Both the position numbers and the translations under genes were made by a program. The notes beneath the pieces were generated by a model. It did not search any database, was not told the origin of the DNA, and saw nothing but the letters and a program-made list of their open reading frames with translations. Positions 35,992-44,955 of a DNA stretch of 64,000 nt are shown here, in pieces (position 1 is the first letter of the stretch; every line of letters begins with the position of its first letter). Source of the stretch: Cupriavidus sp. IDO (GTDB lineage Bacteria > Pseudomonadota > Gammaproteobacteria > Burkholderiales > Burkholderiaceae); NCBI RefSeq assembly GCF_000812465.1, contig NZ_JWMA01000028.1, positions 1 to 64,000 of the forward strand, written 5' to 3'.

Positions 35992-37941
35992 CTAGGCTCC
36001 CACCTCTGTCCGGAACACCGCCATCGCCTGCTGCATATGCAGCGCCTGCTCCTGCAGGGACTGCGCCGCGGCGGCCGATTGCTCCACCAGCGCGGCGTTT
36101 TGCTGCGTGACCTGGTCCATTTGCGCAATCGCCTGGTTGACCTGGGCGATGCCCGTGCTCTGCTCGCGCGAAGCGTGGCTGATCTCGTCCATCATGGCGG
36201 TAACCTGCCGGATTGCGCTGACGGTCCTCTCCATGGTCGCGGCCGCATCCAGTGTCAGCGTGTTGCCGGATGCCACCCGGTCGGCAGACTGCGAGATCAG
36301 CGCGCGGATCTCCTTGGCCGAGCTGCCCGCGCGCTGCGCCAGTCCGCGCACCTCGGTCGCCACCACGGCAAAGCCGCGACCGGCCTCGCCGGCTCGCGCG
36401 GCTTCCACCGCTGCATTCAGCGCCAGGATATTGGTCTGGAAGGCGATGCTGTCGATCACCGCAATGATCTCGACGATGCGGCGCGAATCGGCCTCGATCT
36501 GCTGCATGGTCTGCTGCATGCGGCCCACTGCCTCGCCGCCGGCCAGCGCGATGCCGGAGGCTTCGCGCGCCAGCTCGCTGGCCTGCCCGGCGCTGCCGGC
36601 GTTCTGCTGCACGGTGGCGGTGAGCTGCTCCATGCTGGCCGCGGTCTGCTCCAGCGAAGACGCCTGTTCCTCGGTGCGCTGCGACAGGTCGAGATTGCCC
36701 TGCGCGATATCGCTAGCGGCCGCCAGCACATTGTACGCACCGGCCTTGGTATCACCGATCAGCGCGCGCCAGCTGTCCACCAGGGACAACAGGTGCCGCT
36801 TGACCTCGCTGAACTCGTCGCGGCCGCGCACCGCCATATGCAGGCCGAGGTCGCCGGCATTGATGCGTTCGACCATTCCGGCCACCTCGCGCACGTCCTT
36901 GCGCATGCCGCGGCTGAACCCAATGAACAGGTAGAACGCGATCGCCACCGTGACCAGGGCTACACCGGCGAGCAGCGCAAACTCCCGCTTCTGCGCAGCG
37001 ATGCGCTGCGCAAGCATCGCGCCGGCGATGGTGGAGAATTCCGTATTGGCCGCCAGCACGCCGTTGATCGCCGCGCTTCCCTCATCAAAATAGGCCTTGG
37101 CCTCGATGTCGATGCCGCTAGCCCCTAGCATCCGCACCTTCAGCGTGCGGTGGAAGTTGTCCATCGCCGCCAGCTTGGCCAGCGCCGCATCTATCTGCGA
37201 CTGGTAGGCAGGTGCGCTGTGGCGCACGCGTGCAATGTCGCGCCGCACCGCTTCCAGCCCGTCGCGGATCTGCTCGGCCAGCGCGCCAAGGTCGGCCTGC
37301 TGTGCCGCATCGGCATAGCCGCCCTGCGCAATGATGCCGGCGCCGCGGCCGCGAGCCAGCGCGCTCTGCTCGGCCAGCCGGGGCATCGGGCCCACCAGCA
37401 GGCTGATCAGGTAGTACGAGGCGGCTTCGCCGTCCAGCGCCAGTTCGGAGCGGTCGGCCACGTCGCCAATGTAAATCTGCGTCTGCCTGACCAGCGCACT
37501 GTGCCGCTCGAAGAGCGGCCCGGCCGGGGTGTTCAGGCCCAGCCTGCGGATCTGTTGCCAGGCCTGCTCCAGCTTGCGCGCTCCGGCATCGAGGTCGAAG
37601 GCGGGGTTTTCGGCGGTGGCCTGGATCAGCTGTGCCAGATCGGCGGCCGCCTTGTTATCCGCACTGTCGAAGGTCGAGCGGAAGCTCGTATTGCCCGCCA
37701 GCACTGCATTGGCCGCGCCGCGCCGCACCTGCGTTTCGCGCATGAAGTCGAGCGCATGGCCGGCCACGGCAAGCCCGCGCATTTCGTTGTCAGTGGCGCG
37801 GATCGCATGCGCCGAACCACTTAGCACGACACACATCGCGCCGCTTAGCGGCACCAGGAACAACACCGCGATCAGCGTGAGCTTCTGGTTGATATTCAGT
37901 CGCGCCATCAGGCGCTCGGCATGGCGAAAAACGGAGGTCAT
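35992..37941 (-). CDS. Methyl-accepting chemotaxis protein
   Basis: An inner-membrane chemoreceptor of 649 residues. Span 1 is at about 19-41 ([20 protein letters not shown]). The periplasmic part (about 45-315) is helical with no obvious PAS or cache core, similar to nitrate-sensor-like four-helix domains. Span 2 is at about 320-340 ([19 protein letters not shown]), followed by a HAMP-like segment ([14 protein letters not shown]). The signalling domain has the conserved hairpin [20 protein letters not shown] and [20 protein letters not shown] (about 495-540). The C-terminus (FRTEVGA) has no CheR-docking pentapeptide. Ligand unknown; it is adjacent to the aromatic catabolic stretch, so an aromatic or organic acid attractant is possible. 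Confidence 0.92.
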   Translation of the reverse strand: MTSVFRHAERLMARLNINQKLTLIAVLFLVPLSGAMCVVLSGSAHAIRATDNEMRGLAVAGHALDFMRETQVRRGAANAVLAGNTSFRSTFDSADNKAAADLAQLIQATAENPAFDLDAGARKLEQAWQQIRRLGLNTPAGPLFERHSALVRQTQIYIGDVADRSELALDGEAASYYLISLLVGPMPRLAEQSALARGRGAGIIAQGGYADAAQQADLGALAEQIRDGLEAVRRDIARVRHSAPAYQSQIDAALAKLAAMDNFHRTLKVRMLGASGIDIEAKAYFDEGSAAINGVLAANTEFSTIAGAMLAQRIAAQKREFALLAGVALVTVAIAFYLFIGFSRGMRKDVREVAGMVERINAGDLGLHMAVRGRDEFSEVKRHLLSLVDSWRALIGDTKAGAYNVLAAASDIAQGNLDLSQRTEEQASSLEQTAASMEQLTATVQQNAGSAGQASELAREASGIALAGGEAVGRMQQTMQQIEADSRRIVEIIAVIDSIAFQTNILALNAAVEAARAGEAGRGFAVVATEVRGLAQRAGSSAKEIRALISQSADRVASGNTLTLDAAATMERTVSAIRQVTAMMDEISHASREQSTGIAQVNQAIAQMDQVTQQNAALVEQSAAAAQSLQEQALHMQQAMAVFRTEVGA

Positions 37942-38340
37942 GGATTGAAGATCGGGATTCGGATTCCCTTCCTAACGGCCGTGTTCTCGCGGGCTAAAGT
38001 GCGTTCGGAAAAAGTCTTTGATGACGCTCAAACGGGGTGCATGAAATGCCCTCGGGTGGGGCGCGATGCACGGATCTGGAGCGAGAAACCGGCGCCTTTT
38101 CGCCCCTGGCGCCCCTCAGCTCGCGCGCGGCTGTGCGGGGAGAGAACGCAGCATTTCCGCATTGGCATCAGCCCCCTTCGGATCGGTGTGGGCGATGGCG
38201 CCCGTCATGGAATGACGCGCGCAACACTCTTCCTCGATTGATGATCTAAAGGCTCAGACTCGAAGCAGACGTTCTCTCTATGTACCAAAAAAGCCGGCGC
38301 TCTTCTTAAAAATACCTGCTCGCCCTGCGACAAGCGACAA
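37942..38340. other. Intergenic region before the left 22-bp repeat
   Basis: No gene is supported. A GC-rich segment with GCGCGCGGCTGTGCGGGGAG near 38110-38145 resembles the dispersed hairpins common in Burkholderiales intergenic DNA. Confidence 0.4.
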
Positions 38341-38362
38341 GGCCCCGTTATCGTGCCTTATC
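38341..38362 (+). repeat. 22-bp direct repeat, left copy
   Basis: Begins GGCCCCGTTATC and ends GTGCCTTATC. An exact second copy in the same orientation is at 51520-51541, 13.2 kb away, with weaker similarity (CNNCNTCCCG) continuing to the right of both. It may mark the ends of an inserted segment. Confidence 0.75.
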
Positions 38363-38405
38363 GCAGCGTCCCGACTCGCCGGCCTCATGTTCTTTCTGAC
38401 CCCCT

Positions 38406-38744
38406 TCACGTATCCATCTGCGGGAGGCATTGTGCCACTTTCCACTGGAACGCGGTCAAGCCTTCGGCATTGCGGTGGAGCACCTCGGCTTGCGCTTCAT
38501 ATCTCGCACCCCACTCCAACAGGCTGATTACCAGCAGGAAGACACCGAACGTGGCGGCCATCGCTCGGCTCGAACGTGTGACTTCGTCAATGATGCTTTC
38601 AGTCATCCGGATTTGCGGCGCCTTCTTGGTCAGGCAACGTCCGGCCTGGGGTCGCTCATTGTCCAAATAGCCCCACCAATTCCAACTCCCGTTGAGATTC
38701 GGCTTCACCCAGCTTGAGTCGGCAATGGAAAAGGCCGGAGGCAT
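38406..38744 (-). CDS. SLATT-domain protein, apparently truncated
   Basis: A 112-residue ORF starting at MPPAFSIADSSW with GAAGAGG upstream. Residues about 62-95, FGVFLLVISLLEWGARYEAQAEVLHRNAEG, match the second membrane helix and following Y-x3-AE-x-LH-x-NA block of SLATT domains, which are effectors thought to form pores in bacterial conflict systems. The first helix of the domain is missing: the upstream half (VKPNLNGSWNWWGYLDN) is unlike it, and the end (CLPQMDT) is abrupt. So this looks like a fragment rejoined to other sequence. It ends 43 bases from the left 22-bp repeat. Confidence 0.5.
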   Translation of the reverse strand: MPPAFSIADSSWVKPNLNGSWNWWGYLDNERPQAGRCLTKKAPQIRMTESIIDEVTRSSRAMAATFGVFLLVISLLEWGARYEAQAEVLHRNAEGLTAFQWKVAQCLPQMDT

Positions 38745-38881
38745 TGCGCACACCTCTTCACTAGAGGGAGCGCTACCGGTTCGAGCGCGGAATAGATGAC
38801 GATGACTTGGTAATAGTCCGCCCAGTTGTTGTAGCCGACAGTATTGGCAAACTCCTTCGGGATAAGGGGAAACCGCGGCGC
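38705..38881 (-). pseudogene. Fragment of an unidentified gene upstream of the SLATT fragment
   Basis: In a different frame, the minus strand reads PRFPLIPKEFANTVGYNNW, then ADYYQVIVIYSALEPVALP, then a stop at 38705. The composition is clearly protein-like but there is no start codon, and a stop sits just upstream. It is probably the tail of a partner gene of the SLATT protein or a frame-shifted part of it. Confidence 0.35.
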
Positions 38882-39032
38882 TCAGGCTGCTGAACGAGAT
38901 GCCTGGCGCCACATGGATGCCACATGGATGATCACGTTTTCCTTTTTCTTGTGGATGGGTGAATCGAATCCCGTGCGATAGCGGGCGTCTGCCCGCCCGC
39001 CGACGCGGTGGCCTGCGCTGGCTCGGCTCGGC

Positions 39033-40448
39033 TCAGACCTCCGCGCCGACGGTGCCCGGCGCATTGTGGGCGTTGCCAGTCTTTACGCGCGCCGCAAGCA
39101 GCGCCAGCGACGCGCCGAAGGCCGGCACCGCCAGCAGCCCGAAAATCGTCATGAAGCTCCACCCCAGCCCGACAAGCTGGGCCCCGAGCAGCGCCCCGCT
39201 GATGCCACCGAAGCGGCCCATGCCGAGCATCCAGGACACGCCGGTGGCGCGGCAGTTGGTCGGATAGTGCGCTGCGGCCAGCGTCGGCATGGAGGACTGC
39301 GCCCCGTTCATGCAGATGCCGGCGCCAAAGATCAGGGCGCCCAGCAGGACCAGGTGGCCGGCCCCGTAGCCCACCGCGAAGATCAGCAGCCCTGCCACCG
39401 CGTAAGCCCGCGCAACCACACGATATGGGCTGGCCCGGTCCATCAGCCATCCTGCCGCCACGGTGCCGAGGCAGCCGCCGAGGGGGAACAGCGCGGTGAT
39501 CACCGCAGCGCTACGGATCGGGACGCCGGTGTCCGTGATCAGGGTCGGCAGCCAGCTGGTCAGCAGGTAGAAGACCAGCAGGCCCATGAAGTAGGTGACC
39601 CATAGCATCACCGAAGCCAGCGCGAACTTTTGCGAAAGGACCTGGCCCAGCGGCGAGCATTGCGTGGTTTCCGCCTGTTCCCTGACGACGAAGATCTCAG
39701 TGCCGGTCAGCCGTCCCGGCGCGATACGCGCCAGGACCCTGGCGATGCGGGCGCCTTCGGATCCCCGCGTCACCATGAAACGCACCGACTCGGGAAGCAT
39801 CGCGACGAGGGCGACGGCCAGCAGCAGCGGGGCAATGCCGCCGACCAGCAGCACGGACTTCCAGCCGTACGCCGGGATCAGCCACGCTGCGACGAAGCCG
39901 CCCGCAGATGCGCCCAGCGTGAATCCGCAGAACATCGTGTTGACGGCCAGTCCGCGCCGCGTGGCGGGCGAATACTCCGACATCAGCGTGACCGCGTTGG
40001 GCATCGCGGCACCCAGGCCCACGCCGGTCAGGAAGCGCATCACCGTCAGCGCCTCGATCGAGCCAGCGAACGCCGATGCCAGGCTCCAGCCGCCGAACCA
40101 CACGATCGAGACAACCAGCACGATCCTGCGCCCTACCCTGTCCGCCAGCGGGCCGGCCAGCAGTGCGCCGGCGGCAAGCCCGAACAGGGCGGCGCTCATG
40201 ACCGGGCCCAGGTCGGCCTTGCTGACGCCCCATTGCTTGACCAGCGCGGGCGCGATAAAGCCGATCGCGGCCGTGTCGAAGCCGTCAGCGGCGAGAATCA
40301 GGAAGCACAGGACCAGGATGGTCCACTGGAAGCCAGAGAATTTATGCGAATCGATGAAGGCCTCGACGTCGACTTCAGTGGCGCTCGCGGCGCGCGAGCC
40401 AGGTAGCGACAACGAGGTCGCGCCGGCGGGGAATGAGTAGCTCGTCAT
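39033..40448 (-). CDS. MFS aromatic-acid:H+ symporter (AAHS family)
   Basis: Probably imports the aromatic acid used by this cluster. The 471-residue protein begins MTSYSFPAG after GGAGA and has 12 spans. The first span carries the AAHS signature LILAADGFDTAAIGFIAPAL (D-G-F-D), followed by ADRVGRR after span 2 and MRFLTGVGLGAAMPNAVTLMSEYSP in span 4, matching the PcaK/BenK group closely; the second half has YFMGLLVFYLLTSWLPTL. It is the last gene of the minus-strand array, 579 bases behind the GntR regulator, so it may have its own promoter. The substrate in this family is usually a benzoate-type acid. Confidence 0.9.
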   Translation of the reverse strand: MTSYSFPAGATSLSLPGSRAASATEVDVEAFIDSHKFSGFQWTILVLCFLILAADGFDTAAIGFIAPALVKQWGVSKADLGPVMSAALFGLAAGALLAGPLADRVGRRIVLVVSIVWFGGWSLASAFAGSIEALTVMRFLTGVGLGAAMPNAVTLMSEYSPATRRGLAVNTMFCGFTLGASAGGFVAAWLIPAYGWKSVLLVGGIAPLLLAVALVAMLPESVRFMVTRGSEGARIARVLARIAPGRLTGTEIFVVREQAETTQCSPLGQVLSQKFALASVMLWVTYFMGLLVFYLLTSWLPTLITDTGVPIRSAAVITALFPLGGCLGTVAAGWLMDRASPYRVVARAYAVAGLLIFAVGYGAGHLVLLGALIFGAGICMNGAQSSMPTLAAAHYPTNCRATGVSWMLGMGRFGGISGALLGAQLVGLGWSFMTIFGLLAVPAFGASLALLAARVKTGNAHNAPGTVGAEV

Positions 40449-41027
40449 GAGCGTTGTCTCCGGTTTGGAGGCGTGTGGCAGCCCGGCTGCGTGCCCCTCT
40501 GTTTTCGACTGATATCGACATGCATCGCGTGCGGGGCGTGCCCGCAGGATTGCTGTCGACTTTCGCTGGCCGGCGATGGATGGCGCGGGGTTGCCAGGGC
40601 AGGGCTCCGCTGCGAGTTTCACAGGCCGGATTCAGTCTATCGAGCGGGACATGGATTGACTTGCATGCGGCGAGTCCCGATTTTGCGCGCGTATCACGCG
40701 TTGAATTCGCGCGTGGACCCCTGCGCGGGACATGACGCCGAGGTGCGTGCCAGGCATGAACGCCGCCATCAACAGGGCCGTGGCATTGACCGCGGCCTCA
40801 GGGTGCTGACAAACCATTGGAGTAGCCTCCGGCCGGCGCAGTAGTAAGGCGTTCGTCGACCAGCGCGCTGGACCTAAGCCGCCATCCCCGGTGATCGCTC
40901 CCCTCCCGCGCAGTGGGGAAAGGGGAGCAAACCGGCAGCGTGTGAAGGTTGTCAGCAATCTGAGGCCGCGGCCTTCACCGCGGCCTGACTGCAAACTTAC
41001 AGGTGAAGAGGGTCTGGGAGCCCGACG
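40449..41027. other. Spacer between MFS and GntR genes
   Basis: No gene is firmly supported. A hairpin CTCCCCTCCCGCGC...GGGGAAAGGGGAG at 40896-40927 probably terminates the GntR transcript. A minus-strand ORF through 40632-40994 is doubtful because it reads through that hairpin. Confidence 0.45.
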
Positions 41028-41756
41028 CTAGGCCGCCGTCACGAACAGCCGCATCGCAGGCATGACCTGCGAGGCTTGCTCGGGGCGGTCTAGCGCGGTT
41101 TCGAGATTCAGGCGGGCAACATTGACGTGCTCGGTCGCCAGAGCCTGGGCGCGCGTGCCTTCGCCACGATTCATGGCATCGAACAGGCTGTGGTGCTGCC
41201 GATGCGCGTAGACGAGCCATTGCTGGCCTTCCTGGACCGCGGACTGCATCGGCAGCATGGCGCTGGCCGCGGCAAACGGCAGCCGGTTGTTCAGTTCGAT
41301 GGCGCGTGCCAGCGCGCTGTTGCCGCTGCCCTCAACGATCAGCGCGTGGAAGCGGTCGTTCATATTGCTGTACGCGACATAGTCGTCATAGTCGAGCTGC
41401 GCCTTGGTCAGGACCCGGTCGCCCTCGCGCAGGCAATCCTGCAGGTCCAGCGACAGTTGCCGCGACAGCCCGTGCTCGGCGACCAGCCGCGCAGCCATGC
41501 CCTCCAGGTGCCCCCGTACCGCGATCGCATCCTGGATCTCGCGCGGGGTGAAGCGGCGCATCATGTAGCCGCTGCTGGGCGAAGGCTCGATCAGGCCTTC
41601 CTGTTCCAGCGAGGCAAGCGCCAGCCGGACCGGCGTGCGGGAGACGCCGAGCTTTTCGGCCAGCGGGATCTCGGCCAGACGCGCGCCCGGCTCGAATTCG
41701 CCCTTCAGGATCAGGTCACGCAGTTGAACCAGGACACGTGTCTGGTGGGATTCCAT
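41028..41756 (-). CDS. GntR-family transcriptional regulator (FCD type)
   Basis: A likely repressor of the aromatic cluster. The 242-residue protein starts MESHQTRVLVQLRDLILKGEFEPG. The winged helix (about residues 5-72) contains LAEIPLAEKLGVSRTPVRLALASLEQEGLIEPSPSSGYMMR, the GntR signature. The C-terminal FCD domain (about 80-225) has a helical fold with metal-ligand-type His residues in RFHALIVEGSGN and YAHRQHHSLFDAM. The gene lies 95 bases behind the reductase gene within the array. Candidate operators with TGCATACA half-sites lie in the 47.1-47.5 kb intergenic region. Confidence 0.9.
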   Translation of the reverse strand: MESHQTRVLVQLRDLILKGEFEPGARLAEIPLAEKLGVSRTPVRLALASLEQEGLIEPSPSSGYMMRRFTPREIQDAIAVRGHLEGMAARLVAEHGLSRQLSLDLQDCLREGDRVLTKAQLDYDDYVAYSNMNDRFHALIVEGSGNSALARAIELNNRLPFAAASAMLPMQSAVQEGQQWLVYAHRQHHSLFDAMNRGEGTRAQALATEHVNVARLNLETALDRPEQASQVMPAMRLFVTAA

Positions 41757-41851
41757 TGCACCCTCTTGAGATGGTGGCCACGGCCGCATTGCATACGAGA
41801 TCGGCCAAGCTGCATGCAGCTTGCGAGATGGTACACCAGACCAGCCCGCCC

Positions 41852-43087
41852 CTACGCCGACAGCAGCGACTTCAGCGCCACCGCTTCGTCCGCCAGCACG
41901 GCGGGATCCGGACGCACCCTTGCGGCCACCAGGCGCCGCGCCGCCATGTGGTCCTGCGGGCGATTGACCGAATGGGCGCCGACAACCGTGCCGTCCTTCA
42001 GGTAAAGCGCCGTGAAGCGCCCCGCGGCCACATTGCCGCGCACCACCGCCTGGTCGTGGCCCGCGGAAAATCCCGTCATCTGCAGCTTGTAGCCGTACTG
42101 GTCGGACCAGAACCATGGCACCGCTTCATAGGGCGAGAGCCGGCCCGCGACGGTGGCGCCGGCGACCTTGGCCAGGTCGTTCGCGCTCTGGATCGATTCG
42201 ACACGCACGCACCGGCCACCCAGCGTACTGCCCGGCGCCCAAGGATTGGGATAAGCCGCGCAATCACCCGCTGCGACGATGGCCGGGTCGCTGGTGCGCG
42301 CGAACCGGTCGACCACGATGCCGTTGTCCACCGTCAGGCTGCAAGCCTCGGCCAACTCCACGTTCGGCATCACGCCCAGGCCAGCGACGACCATGTCTGT
42401 TGGCAGGATCTCACCGGTCTCCAGCTCCACTCCGGTGACGACATCGTTGCCTCGGAGCTGGCGGATGCAGGTCGCCAGCCGGAAGCGTACGCCCTCCTCT
42501 TCATGGGCCTGCTGCAGGAAGGTCGAGATCAGCGGCGGCACGGCACGCTGCAGCAGGCGTTCCTGCAGTTCAATCACCGTCACGTCGAGACCGAGCGTGC
42601 GCAACGATGCCGCCACCTCCAGGCCGATAAAGCCGCCGCCGACGACCACCGCGTGCCTTGCCTGACGCGCGCGCGCCTTGATCTCGTAGGCATCGGCAAG
42701 ATCGCGCAGGTAATACACGTGGCGCAGCTGCGCACCGGCGCATGGCAGCGGCCGGCAGCGCGCGCCGGTGGTCAGGGCCAGCGCGTCGTAGTGCAGCCGG
42801 CTGCCGTCGGACAGGGAAACGACCTGCGCCTGCCGGTCGATGCCGCTGGCCGTAACGCCCGTGCGCAGCGCGATGCGCTCTTCGAGGAATCGCTCCGGCG
42901 ACTGCAGCGGCAGGCTTGAGGCGTCCACCGCATCGCAGAGGAAGCCCTTGGACAGCGGCGGCCGCTGGTAAGGAGCGTGCGGCTCGGCGCCAATCATGGT
43001 GATACTGCCGGCGAAGCCGTTCGCGCGCGCGGCCAGCGCGAGCTGGGTGCCCGCGTATGAGGCGCCGATGATGACGAGTCCGGCCAT
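41852..43087 (-). CDS. FAD-dependent ferredoxin reductase (Rieske oxygenase electron transfer)
   Basis: Transfers electrons from NAD(P)H to the ferredoxin of the oxygenase. The 411-residue protein starts MAGLVIIGASYAGTQLALAARANGF (FAD-binding GxSxAG loop). The pyridine-nucleotide motif HAVVVGGGFIGLEVAASLRTLG is at about residue 145, and VAAGDCAAYPNP lies near 270 for the second FAD contact. Length and layout match the rubredoxin/putidaredoxin reductase-like class with a C-terminal reductase domain. Three bases separate it from the ferredoxin gene, so the two are translated together. Product specificity is inferred from its neighbours. Confidence 0.92.
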   Translation of the reverse strand: MAGLVIIGASYAGTQLALAARANGFAGSITMIGAEPHAPYQRPPLSKGFLCDAVDASSLPLQSPERFLEERIALRTGVTASGIDRQAQVVSLSDGSRLHYDALALTTGARCRPLPCAGAQLRHVYYLRDLADAYEIKARARQARHAVVVGGGFIGLEVAASLRTLGLDVTVIELQERLLQRAVPPLISTFLQQAHEEEGVRFRLATCIRQLRGNDVVTGVELETGEILPTDMVVAGLGVMPNVELAEACSLTVDNGIVVDRFARTSDPAIVAAGDCAAYPNPWAPGSTLGGRCVRVESIQSANDLAKVAGATVAGRLSPYEAVPWFWSDQYGYKLQMTGFSAGHDQAVVRGNVAAGRFTALYLKDGTVVGAHSVNRPQDHMAARRLVAARVRPDPAVLADEAVALKSLLSA

Positions 43088-43090
43088 GGT

Positions 43091-43414
43091 CTACCCCTGC
43101 GTTTCCGGGACATGCACGACCAGGCCGTCGAGCGCGTCGTTGACGACGATCTGGCAGCTCAGCCGGCTGGCCGGCCGGCGTTCGGCGGCCACGCCGTCCA
43201 GCAGTTCATGCTCCATGTCGTCGGGCGCGGGCAGCAGCTCCGCCCAGGGCGCATCGATATACACATGGCAGGTCGCGCAGGAACAGCAACCGCCGCACTC
43301 GGCGTCGATTCCGCGCACATTGTTGGCGATCGCAACTTCCATCAGCGTCTTTCCGCTCGCTGAAGCCACGTCTTTGCGGCTGCCATCTTTCAGGACATAG
43401 ATAATTGTCGGCAT
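43091..43414 (-). CDS. 2Fe-2S ferredoxin (adrenodoxin/putidaredoxin type)
   Basis: Carries electrons from the FAD reductase to the Rieske oxygenase. The 107-residue protein has cluster ligands Cys40, Cys46, Cys49 and Cys87 in the pattern C-x5-C-x2-C...C (AECGGCCSCATCHVYID and RLSCQI), as in vertebrate-type ferredoxins. The motif EHELLDGVAAERRPASRLSC between ligands 3 and 4 is also typical. It lies between the glutamine-synthetase-like gene (21 bases) and the reductase gene (3 bases), in the same operon. The plant-type (C-x4-C-x2-C) spacing is excluded. Confidence 0.93.
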   Translation of the reverse strand: MPTIIYVLKDGSRKDVASASGKTLMEVAIANNVRGIDAECGGCCSCATCHVYIDAPWAELLPAPDDMEHELLDGVAAERRPASRLSCQIVVNDALDGLVVHVPETQG

Positions 43415-43435
43415 GACATCCTCACTGCGGTTTGA

Positions 43436-44872
43436 TCAGAACGTATCGAAGTACTCGCGCTGCTCCCAGTCGCTGACCTCGAGGTTGAATCGCGCTATCT
43501 CTGCCTGCTTGATGTGGCAGAAGTAATCGACGAACGCACTGCCCATGCCCTCGCGCAGGGCATCGTCTGCCTGCAGGCAAGCCAACGCTTCCTCGAGCGT
43601 CCGCGGCAACTGCGGCGCCGGGGTTTCGTAAGGCGAATCCGCCGACGGGCCCGGGTCAAGGCGGCGCTGGATGCCGTCGAGCCCGGCGATCACCTGCGAC
43701 GCGAGATAGAGATAGGGATTGGCAGCGGGCTCGCCGACGCGGTTTTCAATCCGTGTGGCCACATCGCCCGGCCCGCCCAGCACGCGCAGCATGGCGCCGC
43801 GGTTGTCGCGCGCCCAGATCGCGCGGTCCGGCGCCAACGAATACGCGCGGAAGCGCTTGTAGCCATTGATGGTCGGCGTGGCGAAAGCTGTCGCCGCGCA
43901 GGCATGTTGCAGCAGGCCGGCCAGGTAATGGCGCCCGACCTCGGACAGGTCCTGGCCGACGGCGTCGGGCATCATTGCGTTCCCGCCGTCGCCCAGCCGC
44001 GTCAGCGACTGGTGCAGGTGCCAGCCGCTCGACACGACATTGCGGATTTTGGGGCGGCACATGAAGGTCGCATGGTAGCCATGCCGCTTGCATACCTGCT
44101 TGACGGCACTGCGGAACAGCACCATCGCATCGGCCGTGGCGACCGGCGTCGCGGGCGCAAAGGTGAATTCGAACTGGCTGGGGCCGAACTCGATCTCCAG
44201 CGAACGCACCGGCAGGCCAAGCTGCTGCACGTTCTCGCGGATCAGCTCGATCACGGTCTCGGTGGCGTCATAGCGCAGCTCGGTCAGGAACTGGTAGCCG
44301 TGCGACAACAGCTCAACTTCAGGCGGCTCGCCGGGCTGGCCGGCATCGTCCGGGGTCATGTGCTCGCGCACCAGGCGGAACACATGGAACTCGACTTCCA
44401 ATCCGGTGACAAGCTGGTAGCCGGCCGCCGCCAGTTGCTCCTCCGCGTTGCGCAGGATACGGCGCGTGGCGAACGGCACGGGCCGGCCATCCTGGAAATA
44501 CGGGTCGCACAGGATCCACCCGGCCTTCGGCGACCAGGGCAGCACCCGGAAGGTCGACGGATCGGGAATGAGCGTCACATCCGCCCCGCCCTGCATGCCG
44601 GGCATGTCGAAGCCGCCGCCCGCGCTGAACACGGGAAAGACCGTGCGGTGCGATGTGTCCTTGGCGAACAGCGTGGTAGTCACGTTCACGCCGCCCCGTA
44701 ACGCCTTGATCGCTTCCGATGCGACCAGCGTCTTGCCTCGCAGCACGCCATGCTGGTCCGGGAAGGAAAAACGCACGACTTCGATGTCCCCCGCGGCCAG
44801 CCGCTGCGCGACGTCTGCCGCGGCACGGCCATGGGAATCGGTCCAGAGGCCGAATTGTTCTACAAATGCCAT
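43436..44872 (-). CDS. Glutamine-synthetase-like gamma-glutamyl ligase
   Basis: A 478-residue member of the glutamine synthetase fold, here probably joining glutamate to an amine other than ammonia. It keeps the ATP- and metal-binding blocks: GLEVEFHVF (about residue 155), EIEFGPSQFEFTFAPA (about 226), the HLHQSL catalytic loop (about 283), DNRGAMLRVLGG (about 357) and RIENRVGEPAANPYLYLA (about 372). It starts at MAFVEQFGLW. The genome context, next to a Rieske oxygenase, ferredoxin and reductase, parallels the aniline pathway, in which a GS-like enzyme makes gamma-glutamylanilide before ring oxidation. It is unlikely to be the housekeeping GlnA. Substrate is inferred, not seen. Confidence 0.85.
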   Translation of the reverse strand: MAFVEQFGLWTDSHGRAAADVAQRLAAGDIEVVRFSFPDQHGVLRGKTLVASEAIKALRGGVNVTTTLFAKDTSHRTVFPVFSAGGGFDMPGMQGGADVTLIPDPSTFRVLPWSPKAGWILCDPYFQDGRPVPFATRRILRNAEEQLAAAGYQLVTGLEVEFHVFRLVREHMTPDDAGQPGEPPEVELLSHGYQFLTELRYDATETVIELIRENVQQLGLPVRSLEIEFGPSQFEFTFAPATPVATADAMVLFRSAVKQVCKRHGYHATFMCRPKIRNVVSSGWHLHQSLTRLGDGGNAMMPDAVGQDLSEVGRHYLAGLLQHACAATAFATPTINGYKRFRAYSLAPDRAIWARDNRGAMLRVLGGPGDVATRIENRVGEPAANPYLYLASQVIAGLDGIQRRLDPGPSADSPYETPAPQLPRTLEEALACLQADDALREGMGSAFVDYFCHIKQAEIARFNLEVSDWEQREYFDTF

Positions 44873-44955
44873 ATGGGTCCGGCCCACCGCATCGAGCAAC
44901 GCGGTGCAGCCGCCTCGGTTGGTTAATCTCGATGCGTCGGTCCTGTCGCCGCCAC

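Noticed and set aside
35911-37128. 405-residue plus-strand ORF
   Set aside because: It is the complement of the chemoreceptor gene; high GC keeps the opposite frame open.
43436-44872. Housekeeping glutamine synthetase glnA
   Set aside because: No ntrBC or nitrogen-regulation genes nearby, and it is embedded in an oxygenase operon; a gamma-glutamyl ligase role is more likely.
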